Origin: an uncultured Chitinophaga sp.
GTDB taxonomy: Bacteria > Bacteroidota > Bacteroidia > Chitinophagales > Chitinophagaceae
Assembly: GCF_937874145.1 (NCBI RefSeq)
Contig: NZ_CALNBI010000403.1
Coordinates: forward strand, 1-6,567
Length of the DNA stretch: 6,567 nt
Reading direction: 5' to 3'
Shown here: positions 1 through 6,516 of the stretch, piece by piece
Numbering within the stretch: the stretch's first letter is position 1
Layout of the letters: every line of letters begins with the position of its first letter
Notes under the pieces: model-generated
Database searches by the model: none
Told to the model about the DNA's origin: nothing
The model's input: the letters and a program-made list of their open reading frames with translations, nothing else
Translations under genes and position numbers: made by a program

Positions 1-569
1 GCCTTGCCCAGCGAATCCAAGGGGTAACGGGTGTAATATTTCGAGCCGTGCAGCCCCGGCTCTTCACCGCCGAAAGCGATGAACAGGAAATTAAAAGGCT
101 CCTTCACGCCATTGCCCTGGTAATGCCGCGCAAGTTCCAGGAGCCCTGCCACGCCGGAAGCATTATCATCCGCCCCGTTATGAATTTCATTCGGATAGCG
201 CCCGTTGAACAACTCGCCATGCCCGAGATGGTCATAATGCGCGCCGATGATCACCGTGCGCGGAGCGCCGTTGTCGATATAACCCAACACGTTCTTGCTG
301 CGCAGGTTGTAGTGGTTCCCGCGGGCAAACACGAAATGCTGGAAGTATTGTCCCGCAACGGCCGGCTTCAGCCCTATTGATTTAAATTCCTTCTCTACAT
401 ATTTCGCTGCCTTCTCACCGCCTTTCGTTTCCGTACCCCGGCCCTTCAGCTTGTCGGACGCGAGGTAATTCACCGTGGCGCTGATCCTTTCGGGCGAAGG
501 CGCCGTTTCCTGTGCCGTGGCTGCTCCTGCATAGGCCAGCCAGATCGTCAATATTGCAATCTGCTTCAT
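1..569 (-). CDS. Secreted M28-family zinc metallopeptidase, N-terminal part (cut by window edge)
   Basis: I translated this by hand on the minus strand from ATG at 567-569; the frame stays open for 189 codons to base 1, so the C-terminal part lies outside the window. Residues 1-19 form a signal peptide (MKQIAILTIW, then LAYAGAATA) with likely cleavage before Gln20; there is no lipobox cysteine, so a soluble periplasmic or exported enzyme is expected. The M28 co-catalytic zinc signatures follow in order: GAHYDHLG (His111, Asp113), NGADDNASG (bridging Asp around 134) and GGEEPGLHGS (Glu169 as general base, Glu170 as metal ligand). In this family these residues bind two zinc ions and remove N-terminal amino acids from peptides. 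The later Asp and His ligands are off the edge. No other start codon occurs in frame before the stop at 615-617, so this start is firm. Substrate cannot be told; aminopeptidase is the usual role. Confidence 0.9.
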   Translation of the reverse strand, partial: MKQIAILTIWLAYAGAATAQETAPSPERISATVNYLASDKLKGRGTETKGGEKAAKYVEKEFKSIGLKPAVAGQYFQHFVFARGNHYNLRSKNVLGYIDNGAPRTVIIGAHYDHLGHGELFNGRYPNEIHNGADDNASGVAGLLELARHYQGNGVKEPFNFLFIAFGGEEPGLHGSKYYTRYPLDSLGK

Positions 570-580
570 ATAGTAAAAGT

Positions 581-612
581 AAAAAAGGCCCCATTTGCGT
601 GGAGCCTTTTTG
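581..612 (-). terminator. Rho-independent terminator downstream of yidC (potentially bidirectional)
   Basis: The arm AAAAAGGC at 582-589 pairs with GCCTTTTT at 604-611. The stem continues past one C/A mismatch with CC (591-592) against GG (601-602), leaving an 8-nt loop. Read on the minus strand it starts 16 nt after the yidC stop codon and ends in a run of six U. The A/T arms make it symmetrical, so it could also act on plus-strand transcripts. It ends only 11 nt before the start codon of the M28 peptidase gene. Confidence 0.85.
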
Positions 613-627
613 TGTTATGCGGTTATA

Positions 628-2466
628 TTATTTCTTGCGTGTCTTTTGTACATCCGCCTGGCGTTTCTGCATCTCTTCCAGTCTTTCCGCCCATTTGGAC
701 TTGGTCTGGGGTTTCGATTTGTTCGCCTGGATCTGTGCGTGGATCTTGTCGTGGTTGATGATGAACGTCTGGATCACCCACTGCAACAGGATCGAGATCA
801 CGTTGGAGAGGAAGTAATAGTACGTGAGCGCCGCGGCCATGCTGTTGAAGATACCCAGCAGCATGATGGGGAACACGTAAGGCATATACTTCATCACCGG
901 GTTGCTCTGGTCGGCCATGCCCCTGTTGTAGAACGCGAGGATCAGGCTCGTGATCGTCATCAGGATGGTGAACAGCGAGATGTGGTCGCCGTACAGCGGG
1001 ATGGTGAAACCGAAGTTATAGATGGAATCGTAGGTGCTGAGGTCGTTCGCCCACAGGAAGCTTTCCTGGCGCAGCTCGATGGAGCTGGGGAAGAACGAGT
1101 ACATCGCAACGAGGATCGGCAATTGCAACAGTGCGGGCAGACAGCCGCCCAGCGGGTTCACGCCGGCGCTGCGGAAGAGTTTCATCTGCTCCATACCGAA
1201 GGCCTGCTGGTCGTCTTTGTGCTTGGCGCGCAGCTCGTCCAGCTCGGGTTTCAGCACTTTCATCTTGGCGGACGACACATAGCTCTGGTACGTGAAAGGC
1301 GCGATGATGAGGCGGATGAAGATGGTGAGCAGGAGGATGATCAGGCCGTAGTTGGAGGTAAGGCCGCCGAGGAAGTCGAACACCGGGATGATGATCCAGA
1401 TGTTCACGTACTTCACGAAAGCGAAGATACCGGAGCCGAGGGGGATGATCTTCTGCAGCTCGATGTCCATCGACTTGAGGGTCTTGTATTTGTTGGGACC
1501 GTAGTACACTTCGATGGGGAAGCTGTAGCTGGCGGCGCCGTTGTACGGGATGAACAGGGTCGACATCTGCTGGCCCACGATATTGCCGCTTTCGGGCACT
1601 TTGGTGTGGATATCGGCGGATACGAAGTTATCTTTTTTAGCGATGAGCGTGGTGTTGAAGAACTGCTGCTTGAAGCTGATCCATTGCAGTTTGCGGTCGA
1701 GTTTTTTCTCGCTGCTGTTGGAAAGCGTGAAGTAGTCGTGGTCTTTCTCCGAATCGCGCCAGTGGATCTGGTTGTTCAGGCGTTCCTGCTGCATGTCGTG
1801 CTCCTGCAGGTCCGACTGGCTGTTCCACTGGTATTCTACATTCTTTCCGCCCAGCACGCCCTGCATACCCACCAGGTTAATGGTGTAGTCTACCAGGTAG
1901 CTGTCGTTTTTCAGCATGTAGGTGTATTCGATGTATTGGGCCGGGTTGGAAGTGGGGAGGCGGTAGCTGATGGACTGGCTGCCATCGGGGTGCTTCTCCA
2001 CGTTGCCGGGTGTAAAGAATACGTCTGCGGTATTGAGCGACTGATTATTAGGCAGGGGAACTTTGATACCCTGACGGTTGAACGAACCTTCCTGGAGCAT
2101 GAGGGGCTCCCCGGCGGAGGATTTGAAATCCAGCAGCTGGATGGCTTTGGGTTGGCCGCCTTTATTGGTAAAGGTGATTTTCACCTGTTTGTTTTCCAGG
2201 ACTGCGGTGGCTTCGGCACCGGTGGCTGCTGCGGTAAAGGGACCATATTCGTTGGTGAGGCGCAGGGAATCCTGACCTGCGGGCGCTGAACTATCGCCGA
2301 GGGCAACGGTTTTAACTTGCTGCTCTTTGGGCTTGTTCAGGTTGGCGATGGAATCCTGGCGGGCCTTTTCGATTCTTGCGTCCTGCGCGCTCTTCTGGTT
2401 CCACCAGATATACCCTACGAGGAGGGCGCCCAGTAACACAAAACCAATGACCGAATTTCTATCCAT
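628..2466 (-). CDS. yidC: Membrane protein insertase YidC (Oxa1/Alb3 family)
   Basis: YidC inserts and folds inner-membrane proteins, alone or with SecYEG. The protein is 612 residues, the size of Gram-negative YidC with a large periplasmic domain. Residues 5-22 are the first membrane helix, followed by a charged linker (24-50) and a periplasmic P1 beta domain at about 60-340. The conserved insertase core follows, with hydrophobic segments near 345-366, 372-391, 443-460, 494-513 and 530-570. Arg385 in FIRLIIAP sits where the groove arginine of the family lies (E. coli Arg366). The stretch AKMKVLKPELDELR is the cytoplasmic C1 coiled region, and NPLGGCLPALLQLPI (437-451) and ELRQESFLWANDLS (464-477) are signature motifs. 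The tail (580-612) is rich in Lys and Arg, as expected for ribosome contact. ATG at 2464-2466 directly precedes the first helix; upstream is A/T-rich without a Shine-Dalgarno site, normal for Bacteroidota. pyrG lies 119 bp upstream in the same direction. Confidence 0.98.
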   Translation of the reverse strand: MDRNSVIGFVLLGALLVGYIWWNQKSAQDARIEKARQDSIANLNKPKEQQVKTVALGDSSAPAGQDSLRLTNEYGPFTAAATGAEATAVLENKQVKITFTNKGGQPKAIQLLDFKSSAGEPLMLQEGSFNRQGIKVPLPNNQSLNTADVFFTPGNVEKHPDGSQSISYRLPTSNPAQYIEYTYMLKNDSYLVDYTINLVGMQGVLGGKNVEYQWNSQSDLQEHDMQQERLNNQIHWRDSEKDHDYFTLSNSSEKKLDRKLQWISFKQQFFNTTLIAKKDNFVSADIHTKVPESGNIVGQQMSTLFIPYNGAASYSFPIEVYYGPNKYKTLKSMDIELQKIIPLGSGIFAFVKYVNIWIIIPVFDFLGGLTSNYGLIILLLTIFIRLIIAPFTYQSYVSSAKMKVLKPELDELRAKHKDDQQAFGMEQMKLFRSAGVNPLGGCLPALLQLPILVAMYSFFPSSIELRQESFLWANDLSTYDSIYNFGFTIPLYGDHISLFTILMTITSLILAFYNRGMADQSNPVMKYMPYVFPIMLLGIFNSMAAALTYYYFLSNVISILLQWVIQTFIINHDKIHAQIQANKSKPQTKSKWAERLEEMQKRQADVQKTRKK

Positions 2467-2489
2467 GTCGAAAATTAAAATTTAAGGAG

Positions 2490-2497
2490 CAAAGGTA
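2490..2497 (-). promoter_or_regulatory. Bacteroidota -7 promoter box for yidC
   Basis: TACCTTTG on the minus strand matches the TAnnTTTG consensus of the Bacteroidota primary sigma factor at every fixed position and lies 23 nt before the yidC ATG. That predicts a short leader of roughly 15-20 nt. I see no TTG or TTTG element at the expected -33 distance, so this is a candidate based on one box only. If real, yidC is transcribed independently of pyrG. Confidence 0.5.
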
Positions 2498-2522
2498 ATA
2501 TAAAGGCGGGTATGATGCATGA

Positions 2523-2563
2523 TTTCTGTTAGCGGAAATGTTAAAGTCATCCGCTAACAGAAA
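2523..2563. repeat. Perfect 14-bp inverted repeat between pyrG and yidC
   Basis: TTTCTGTTAGCGGA (2523-2536) and its exact reverse complement TCCGCTAACAGAAA (2550-2563) flank a 13-nt loop. The left edge on the minus strand begins 22 nt after the pyrG stop, so it may form the 3' end of the pyrG message. Neither side has a U-tract, so it is not a textbook intrinsic terminator. It also lies 25 bp upstream of the yidC -7 box, where an operator could sit. Its function is undecided. Confidence 0.8.
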
Positions 2564-2585
2564 CCATAATTACATCAAAATTATT

Positions 2586-4241
2586 TTATTCATGTACCAC
2601 TTTCTCTTCCTGCTGCTTAGCCTTACCATTTTTGGATTCAGCATAGGTTTTGGCAGCGGCAACGAAGCTCACGAAGAGGGGCGCCGGGCTTTCCACGGTG
2701 GATTTCAGCTCGGGGTGGAACTGGCCGCCGACGAAGAAGGGATGGCCGGGCAGCTCGATCATTTCCACGAGGCCGGTTTCCGGGTTTTTGCCGGAAGCAA
2801 CGAGGCCAGCCTGCTCGAACTGGTCGAGGAAGTCGTTGTTGAACTCGTAGCGGTGGCGGTGGCGTTCGGTGATGGCGGTGGCGCCGTTATAGATGGCGGA
2901 GGCTTGTGAACCGGGTTTCAGGTCGCAGGCATAGGAGCCGAGGCGCATGGTTCCGCCCATTTTGGTCACTTTTTTCTGCTCTTCCATGAGGTTGATCACG
3001 GGATGGGCGGTCTCCGGGTTCATTTCCGTAGAATGCGCATCCTTCAGGTTCATGACGTTACGGGCATATTCCACAACGGCCATTTGCATGCCGAGGCAGA
3101 TGCCGAAAAAGGGCAGATTGTTCTCACGTGCGTACTGGATCGCCGTGATTTTACCTTCGATACCGCGGTGACCGAAGCCGGGAGCCACGAGGAGGCCGTC
3201 CAGGTTTTTCAGTTTTTCCGCTACATTATCAGGCGTAATGTGCTCAGAGTGAATGTTTTGCACAATAACCTTACACTCATTCACCGCACCGGCGTGGATG
3301 AACGATTCCAGGATGGATTTGTAGGCATCCTGCAGTTCCACGTATTTGCCGATGAGGCCGATGGTCACTTTGGTCTTGGGATATTTCAGCTTGTCGAGGA
3401 ACTCGCGCCATTTGGTGAGCTCAGGTTCTTTTTCGACGGGCAGGTTCAGTTTTTTGAGGGTGATGACGTCGAGTTTTTCGCGCATCATTTCCAGGGGCAC
3501 CTCGTAAATGGTTCCCACGTCGTTGGCTTCGATCACCGCGTCGACCTGCACATTGCAGAACAGCGCGATTTTCTTTTTCAGCTCGCGGTACATGGGCTCT
3601 TCGGTACGGCACACCAGGATATCGGGGTGAACGCCGTTTTCGGAGAGAAGTCTTACCGAGTGCTGCGTAGGCTTGGTTTTCAGCTCTTTCGCGGCGCGCA
3701 GGTAAGGGATGAGCGTGAGGTGCACTACCAGGCAGTCTTCTTCACCCAGCTCCCATTGCAGCTGGCGAACCGCCTCTACGTAGGGCAGCGACTCGATGTC
3801 GCCCACGGTGCCGCCCAGCTCGGTGATAACGATATCATATTTACCGTCTTTCCCCAACAGGAGGATGCGGCGTTTGATTTCGTCAGTGATATGCGGGATC
3901 ACCTGGACGGTTTTGCCCAGGTAGGCGCCTTCGCGCTCTTTGTTGATAACGGTCTGGTAAATTCTGCCGGTGGTAACGTTGTTGGCCTGGGATGTCGGCG
4001 TATTGAGAAAACGCTCATAGTGCCCCAGGTCGAGATCGGTTTCTGCGCCATCTTCAGTTACAAAGCACTCGCCGTGCTCGTAAGGGTTCAATGTCCCCGG
4101 ATCCACATTGATATACGGATCGAATTTCTGAATAGTCACTTTAAAGCCACGTGCCTGCAATAATTTAGCGAGGGACGCAGCGATAATTCCTTTACCCAAT
4201 GAGGAAGTAACACCTCCCGTAACGAAGATATATTTTGCCAT
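2586..4241 (-). CDS. pyrG: CTP synthase (glutamine-hydrolysing)
   Basis: This cytosolic enzyme makes CTP from UTP, ATP and glutamine, the last step of pyrimidine nucleotide synthesis. At 551 residues it is full length for the family. The N-terminal synthase domain (about 1-270) opens with MAKYIFVTGGVTSSLGKG, the ATP-binding P-loop; DLDLGHYERF (Asp71) and ELGGTVGDIES (Glu141) supply magnesium and substrate contacts. The class I glutamine amidotransferase domain (about 293-535) shows the nucleophile Cys382 in GICLGMQ and the His509/Glu511 pair in GGQFHPE. The oxyanion loop reads APGFGHRGIEGK rather than the PGGFG of E. coli, which I recall as usual in Bacteroidota. The C-terminal tail (535-551) is charged and probably flexible. 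ATG at 4239-4241 gives the canonical N-terminus, with a weak AGGAA (4252-4256) 10 nt upstream. The gene has its own promoter and a leader of about 95 nt, described separately. Confidence 0.98.
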   Translation of the reverse strand: MAKYIFVTGGVTSSLGKGIIAASLAKLLQARGFKVTIQKFDPYINVDPGTLNPYEHGECFVTEDGAETDLDLGHYERFLNTPTSQANNVTTGRIYQTVINKEREGAYLGKTVQVIPHITDEIKRRILLLGKDGKYDIVITELGGTVGDIESLPYVEAVRQLQWELGEEDCLVVHLTLIPYLRAAKELKTKPTQHSVRLLSENGVHPDILVCRTEEPMYRELKKKIALFCNVQVDAVIEANDVGTIYEVPLEMMREKLDVITLKKLNLPVEKEPELTKWREFLDKLKYPKTKVTIGLIGKYVELQDAYKSILESFIHAGAVNECKVIVQNIHSEHITPDNVAEKLKNLDGLLVAPGFGHRGIEGKITAIQYARENNLPFFGICLGMQMAVVEYARNVMNLKDAHSTEMNPETAHPVINLMEEQKKVTKMGGTMRLGSYACDLKPGSQASAIYNGATAITERHRHRYEFNNDFLDQFEQAGLVASGKNPETGLVEMIELPGHPFFVGGQFHPELKSTVESPAPLFVSFVAAAKTYAESKNGKAKQQEEKVVHE

Positions 4242-4263
4242 AAAAACTAAGTTCCTGATTCTT

Positions 4264-4322
4264 TTACTTGACCAAAGCGGGAAGTGATGCCGGGACTGTA
4301 ATGGTGGTATCCTGTCAAGTAA
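4264..4322 (-). promoter_or_regulatory. Structured 5' leader of pyrG with a 9-bp inverted repeat
   Basis: TTACTTGAC (4264-4272) and its exact reverse complement GTCAAGTAA (4314-4322) are separated by 41 nt. In the pyrG transcript they could form a long-range stem that closes 22 nt before the start codon. No U-run follows, so if it regulates at all, action on translation or message stability is more likely than simple termination. The predicted leader from the promoter at 4343-4373 is about 95 nt, long for a housekeeping gene. Structure and role are inference. Confidence 0.45.
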
Positions 4323-4329
4323 TTTACTT
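4317..4329. repeat. 13-bp palindrome AAGTAA-T-TTACTT near the pyrG transcription start
   Basis: AAGTAA (4317-4322) and TTACTT (4324-4329) are perfect inverted half-sites around one T. The palindrome begins 13 bp downstream of the pyrG -7 box, so it covers the first transcribed bases, a place where a repressor could bind. A further TTACTT half-site occurs at 4264-4269. The left arm is shared with the longer leader stem, so the two RNA pairings exclude each other. Confidence 0.45.
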
Positions 4330-4342
4330 CCGTAAGGTCATG

Positions 4343-4373
4343 CAAAGTTACACAAATTTGTTCCCCTCCCAAA
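4343..4373 (-). promoter_or_regulatory. pyrG promoter, TTTG-N19-TAACTTTG
   Basis: On the minus strand TTTG (4370-4373) is followed after 19 nt by TAACTTTG (4343-4350). Both boxes and the spacing match the Bacteroidota housekeeping promoter (-33 TTTG, -7 TAnnTTTG). It is the best promoter in the window. Transcription would start near 4336-4338 and run about 95 nt before the pyrG ATG. Confidence 0.75.
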
Positions 4374-4504
4374 CCGAATTTTCTCAACGCCCTCCAAAAC
4401 GCATCTCAAACCAGCCACCACAGCAGTTTTCAAAAATTTCCCGGCGGGAGTTCGCTCCAAATCCCCTTCCACAGCAAGCCACGGGAATTGTCATTGCATT
4501 CCCG

Positions 4505-4512
4505 TAATTTTG
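4505..4512 (+). promoter_or_regulatory. Bacteroidota -7 promoter box for the thioesterase gene
   Basis: TAATTTTG matches TAnnTTTG and lies 20 nt before the ATG at 4533. Transcription would start near 4517-4520, leaving a leader of about 15 nt. The only TTG upstream (4488-4490) is 14 nt away, closer than the usual 19-21, so the -33 element is uncertain. The box argues against the upstream TTG start at 4488, which would not be transcribed. Confidence 0.5.
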
Positions 4513-4532
4513 CCCCCGAAATTCGTTCCATT

Positions 4533-5054
4533 ATGACCTTGATGCCTAAAAAGGCCCATGAATCGCTCATCCAGATGACCGAGCTGGTGCTCCCTAACGA
4601 TACCAATACCTTCGGCAACCTGATGGGTGGCCGCCTGATGTACTGGATGGATATTGCCGCCGCCCTGGCCTGTATGAAACACTGCGCCGCCCCGGTGGTT
4701 ACCGCTTCCGTCGACAACATTTCCTTCGAAAACCCCATCAAACTGGGTAATGTGGTGCATATCGAAGCCATCGTCACCCGCGCTTTCACCACTTCCATCG
4801 AAGTACATATGAAAGTTTGGGGAGAAGACCCGGTTTTACAATACCGTTACAAATCCAATGAAGCCTTCATGACCTTCGTAGCCCTGGACCCCAACGGCAA
4901 ATCGCGCCCTGTTCCCCAGGTGATCGCTGAATCGGAAGAGGAGAAAAAACTGTACGACGGCGCCCTCCGCCGCCGCCAGCTCCGCCTCATCCTCGGCGGT
5001 AAAATGAAACCGGCCGACGCCAACGAGCTCAAAGCCCTTTTCTACGAACAATAA
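4533..5054 (+). CDS. Acyl-CoA thioesterase, hotdog fold (YciA/ACOT type)
   Basis: Enzymes of this family hydrolyse acyl-CoA to free fatty acid and CoA in the cytosol; the chain-length preference cannot be read here. The protein is 173 residues from ATG at 4533 and consists of one hotdog domain. The signature NDTNTFGNLMGGRLMYWMD (22-40) carries the conserved Asn29, the Gly-Gly at 32-33 on the central helix and Asp40. ASVDNISFENPIKLGN (58-73) is the conserved second strand region with Asp61. The tail (132-173) is charged and helical, with RRRQLRL, as in ACOT-like relatives. An in-frame TTG at 4488 would add 15 residues with no family similarity and lies upstream of the -7 box, so I prefer 4533. 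The gene diverges from pyrG, converges with the siroheme operon and has its own terminator, so it is probably a single-gene unit. Confidence 0.93.
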   Translation: MTLMPKKAHESLIQMTELVLPNDTNTFGNLMGGRLMYWMDIAAALACMKHCAAPVVTASVDNISFENPIKLGNVVHIEAIVTRAFTTSIEVHMKVWGEDPVLQYRYKSNEAFMTFVALDPNGKSRPVPQVIAESEEEKKLYDGALRRRQLRLILGGKMKPADANELKALFYEQ

Positions 5055-5075
5055 TCCACGCGATTTAAAATATGG

Positions 5076-5112
5076 ATCCCGGCAGCGGCGCACGCCCCTG
5101 CCGGGATTTTTC
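5076..5112 (+). terminator. Rho-independent terminator of the thioesterase gene
   Basis: ATCCCGGCAG (5076-5085) pairs perfectly with CTGCCGGGAT (5098-5107) around a 12-nt GC-rich loop, and a run of five T follows at 5107-5111. It begins 21 nt after the thioesterase stop codon. This is a textbook intrinsic terminator. Confidence 0.93.
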
Positions 5113-5133
5113 TTTCCACCCCTGCCCTTCCCC

Positions 5134-5166
5134 AAAAACAAAACGCGCACCCCGGGGGATGCGCGT
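5134..5166 (-). terminator. Rho-independent terminator of the cobA-sirC operon
   Basis: ACGCGCA (5143-5149) pairs with TGCGCGT (5160-5166), and the 10-nt loop can add CCC/GGG pairs. On the minus strand the stem is followed by a U-rich tract complementary to AAAAACAAA at 5134-5142. It lies 33 nt after the sirC stop and faces the thioesterase terminator, so the convergent units are insulated from each other. Confidence 0.9.
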
Positions 5167-5199
5167 CCATTCTTCTGAGATATCTGTATATATGAAACT

Positions 5200-5781
5200 T
5201 CAGTCTTTCTTCACCAACACGCTCGTCAATTCGTTCAGTTTCCTCACTTTTTCGGAGAAATCTCCTTTCAGCCGGTCGCGGATGGCATGCAAATGCTGTA
5301 AAATGGATTCCAGGCCCTCGGGAATCGACTCGTTCAGCACTTCCTTCAGCCTTTTGGCGATGGTCGGCGATTTGCCGTTGGTGCTGATCGCGATTTTCAA
5401 ATTCCCCTTCTGCACCACCGAACTCAGGTAAAAATCGCACAAAGCAGGCGTATCGGCCACGTTGATCAGCACTTTGGCCGCCTTCGACTTTTCCCAGATA
5501 CAGTGGTTGAGCTCCTTATCCGCCGTAGCGGCGATCACCAGGTCTTTCCCGAAAATGTCCCCGCAGGAAAACGGCTTTTCCACCAGTGTTACGTTCGGGA
5601 AGCCTTCCACGATGCCCGCCATTTCGGGGGCAAACCAGGTGGCTACCACGGTCACGCGGGCGGTAGGACAATTATTCAGGATCGCCCCCACTTTTTCGCA
5701 GCCCACATTCCCTCCGCCTACGACCAAAACTTGTAACTGGTCGAGTTTCAGGAAGATGGGAAAAAGATGGTTTTGTTCCAT
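5200..5781 (-). CDS. sirC: Precorrin-2 dehydrogenase, possibly also sirohydrochlorin ferrochelatase (SirC/Met8p-like)
   Basis: This cytosolic enzyme oxidises precorrin-2 to sirohydrochlorin with NAD, the second step from uroporphyrinogen III to siroheme. At 193 residues it matches the stand-alone form, that is, the N-terminal part of CysG without the methyltransferase. The Rossmann nucleotide loop is VLVVGGGNVGCEKV (about 18-31, glycines at 22-24 and 27). NVADTPALCDFY (107-118) carries Asp110, the position of the catalytic Asp of yeast Met8p and E. coli CysG. STNGKSPTIAKRLKE (133-147) is the conserved dimerisation and tetrapyrrole-binding stretch; a helical tail follows. In Met8p the same Asp serves both dehydrogenation and iron insertion, so a bifunctional enzyme is plausible but unproven. 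It starts 17 nt after the cobA stop and is clearly in its operon. No Shine-Dalgarno site is visible. The operon terminator follows. Confidence 0.93.
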   Translation of the reverse strand: MEQNHLFPIFLKLDQLQVLVVGGGNVGCEKVGAILNNCPTARVTVVATWFAPEMAGIVEGFPNVTLVEKPFSCGDIFGKDLVIAATADKELNHCIWEKSKAAKVLINVADTPALCDFYLSSVVQKGNLKIAISTNGKSPTIAKRLKEVLNESIPEGLESILQHLHAIRDRLKGDFSEKVRKLNELTSVLVKKD

Positions 5782-5798
5782 GGTGACAAGATAAAGAA

Positions 5799-6516
5799 TT
5801 AAACGGCCAGTTTATAGTCATCCGCCAGTTTGGTCTGCAGTTCCTGGAACGCTTCATGGAAGCGTACCACTTCGCCGATCACGATGATGGCGGGGTTGCG
5901 CAGGCCTTGTCCTTCCGCGATGGCGGCAAGGTCGGCGGCTACGCCCACACCCACTTTCTGGTCGGGCAGGGTACCGTTCTGGATGATGGCGGCAGGCACC
6001 TGTCCGCGGCCTTTCGCTTCGTAAATGGAAGCGATTTCCGCGAGTTTGCTCATGCCCATGAGGATCACCACGGTAGTATCCGCCTGTATGGCGAATTCGA
6101 GGTCGCGGCTCAGCTTGCCGTCCTGCGTGGTGCCCGTGATCACCCAAAACCCTTCGCTGACGTTGCGGGCGGTTACGGGGATTTTATTGACCCCGGGCAC
6201 CGATATGGCGCTGCTGATGCCGGGGATTACTTCGGTGTCGATCCCGTACTGCTGTGCGGCGGCGATTTCTTCCTGGCCGCGGCCGAACACGAAGGAGTCG
6301 CCTCCTTTCAGCCGTACCACGCTGCCGTAAGTCAGTGCGTACTTCACGATCATGCGGTTGATTTCTGCCTGCGTGTATACATGCATGCCGGCGCGCTTGC
6401 CTACGAAGCGTTTGAGGCAATTCTGCGGGGCGTGGTCCAGCAGTTCGTTGTTAGACAGGGCGTCGTACAGGATCACCCGGGCCTGTTGAATGGCCTTCAG
6501 TCCTTTCACCGTGATC
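5799..6516 (-). CDS. cobA: Uroporphyrinogen-III C-methyltransferase, 5' end missing
   Basis: CobA adds two methyl groups from S-adenosylmethionine to uroporphyrinogen III, giving precorrin-2, the entry point to siroheme (and to cobalamin where that is made). About 238 residues are visible against a usual 250-260. The frame reads ITVKGLKAIQQARVILYDAL at the 6515 end. ITVKGL is an internal family motif, normally preceded by the SAM-binding loop VGAGPGDPxL, so the GTG at 6507-6509 is an internal Val codon and not the start. Also visible are VVRLKGGDSFVFGRGQEE (64-81, counting that Val as 1; Ser where Pro is usual), VIPGISSAISVPGVNKIPVT (SAM/substrate loop, about 94-113) and GFWVITGTT. The lost N-terminus reflects adapter sequence from 6517 on, not a pseudogene. 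sirC follows 17 nt downstream. The operon promoter is outside the window. Confidence 0.93.

Noticed and set aside
48..380. 110-codon plus-strand open frame near the left edge
   Set aside because: It is opposite the M28 peptidase frame, which carries the complete set of visible zinc-site motifs.
574..581. TACTTTTA on the minus strand as a -7 box for the M28 peptidase
   Set aside because: It has the wrong last base, no -33 element, and only 4 nt to the ATG, which would require a leaderless message.
595..2289. 564-codon plus-strand open frame opposite yidC
   Set aside because: It lies antisense to an unmistakable yidC. Its composition (many His, Asp, Glu, Val and Gly) is what antisense frames of GC-rich genes give, and it shows no recognisable domain.
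3003..4163. 386-codon plus-strand open frame opposite pyrG
   Set aside because: It is the antisense shadow of pyrG, with low-complexity composition and no family motif.
4374..4487. Search for a small gene, RNA gene or further element between the two divergent promoters
   Set aside because: I see no conserved small open frame, tRNA-like structure or repeat; it appears to be plain spacer.
4488..4532. TTG start giving a 188-residue thioesterase
   Set aside because: The 15 extra residues match no family N-terminus, and the start lies upstream of the -7 box at 4505-4512.
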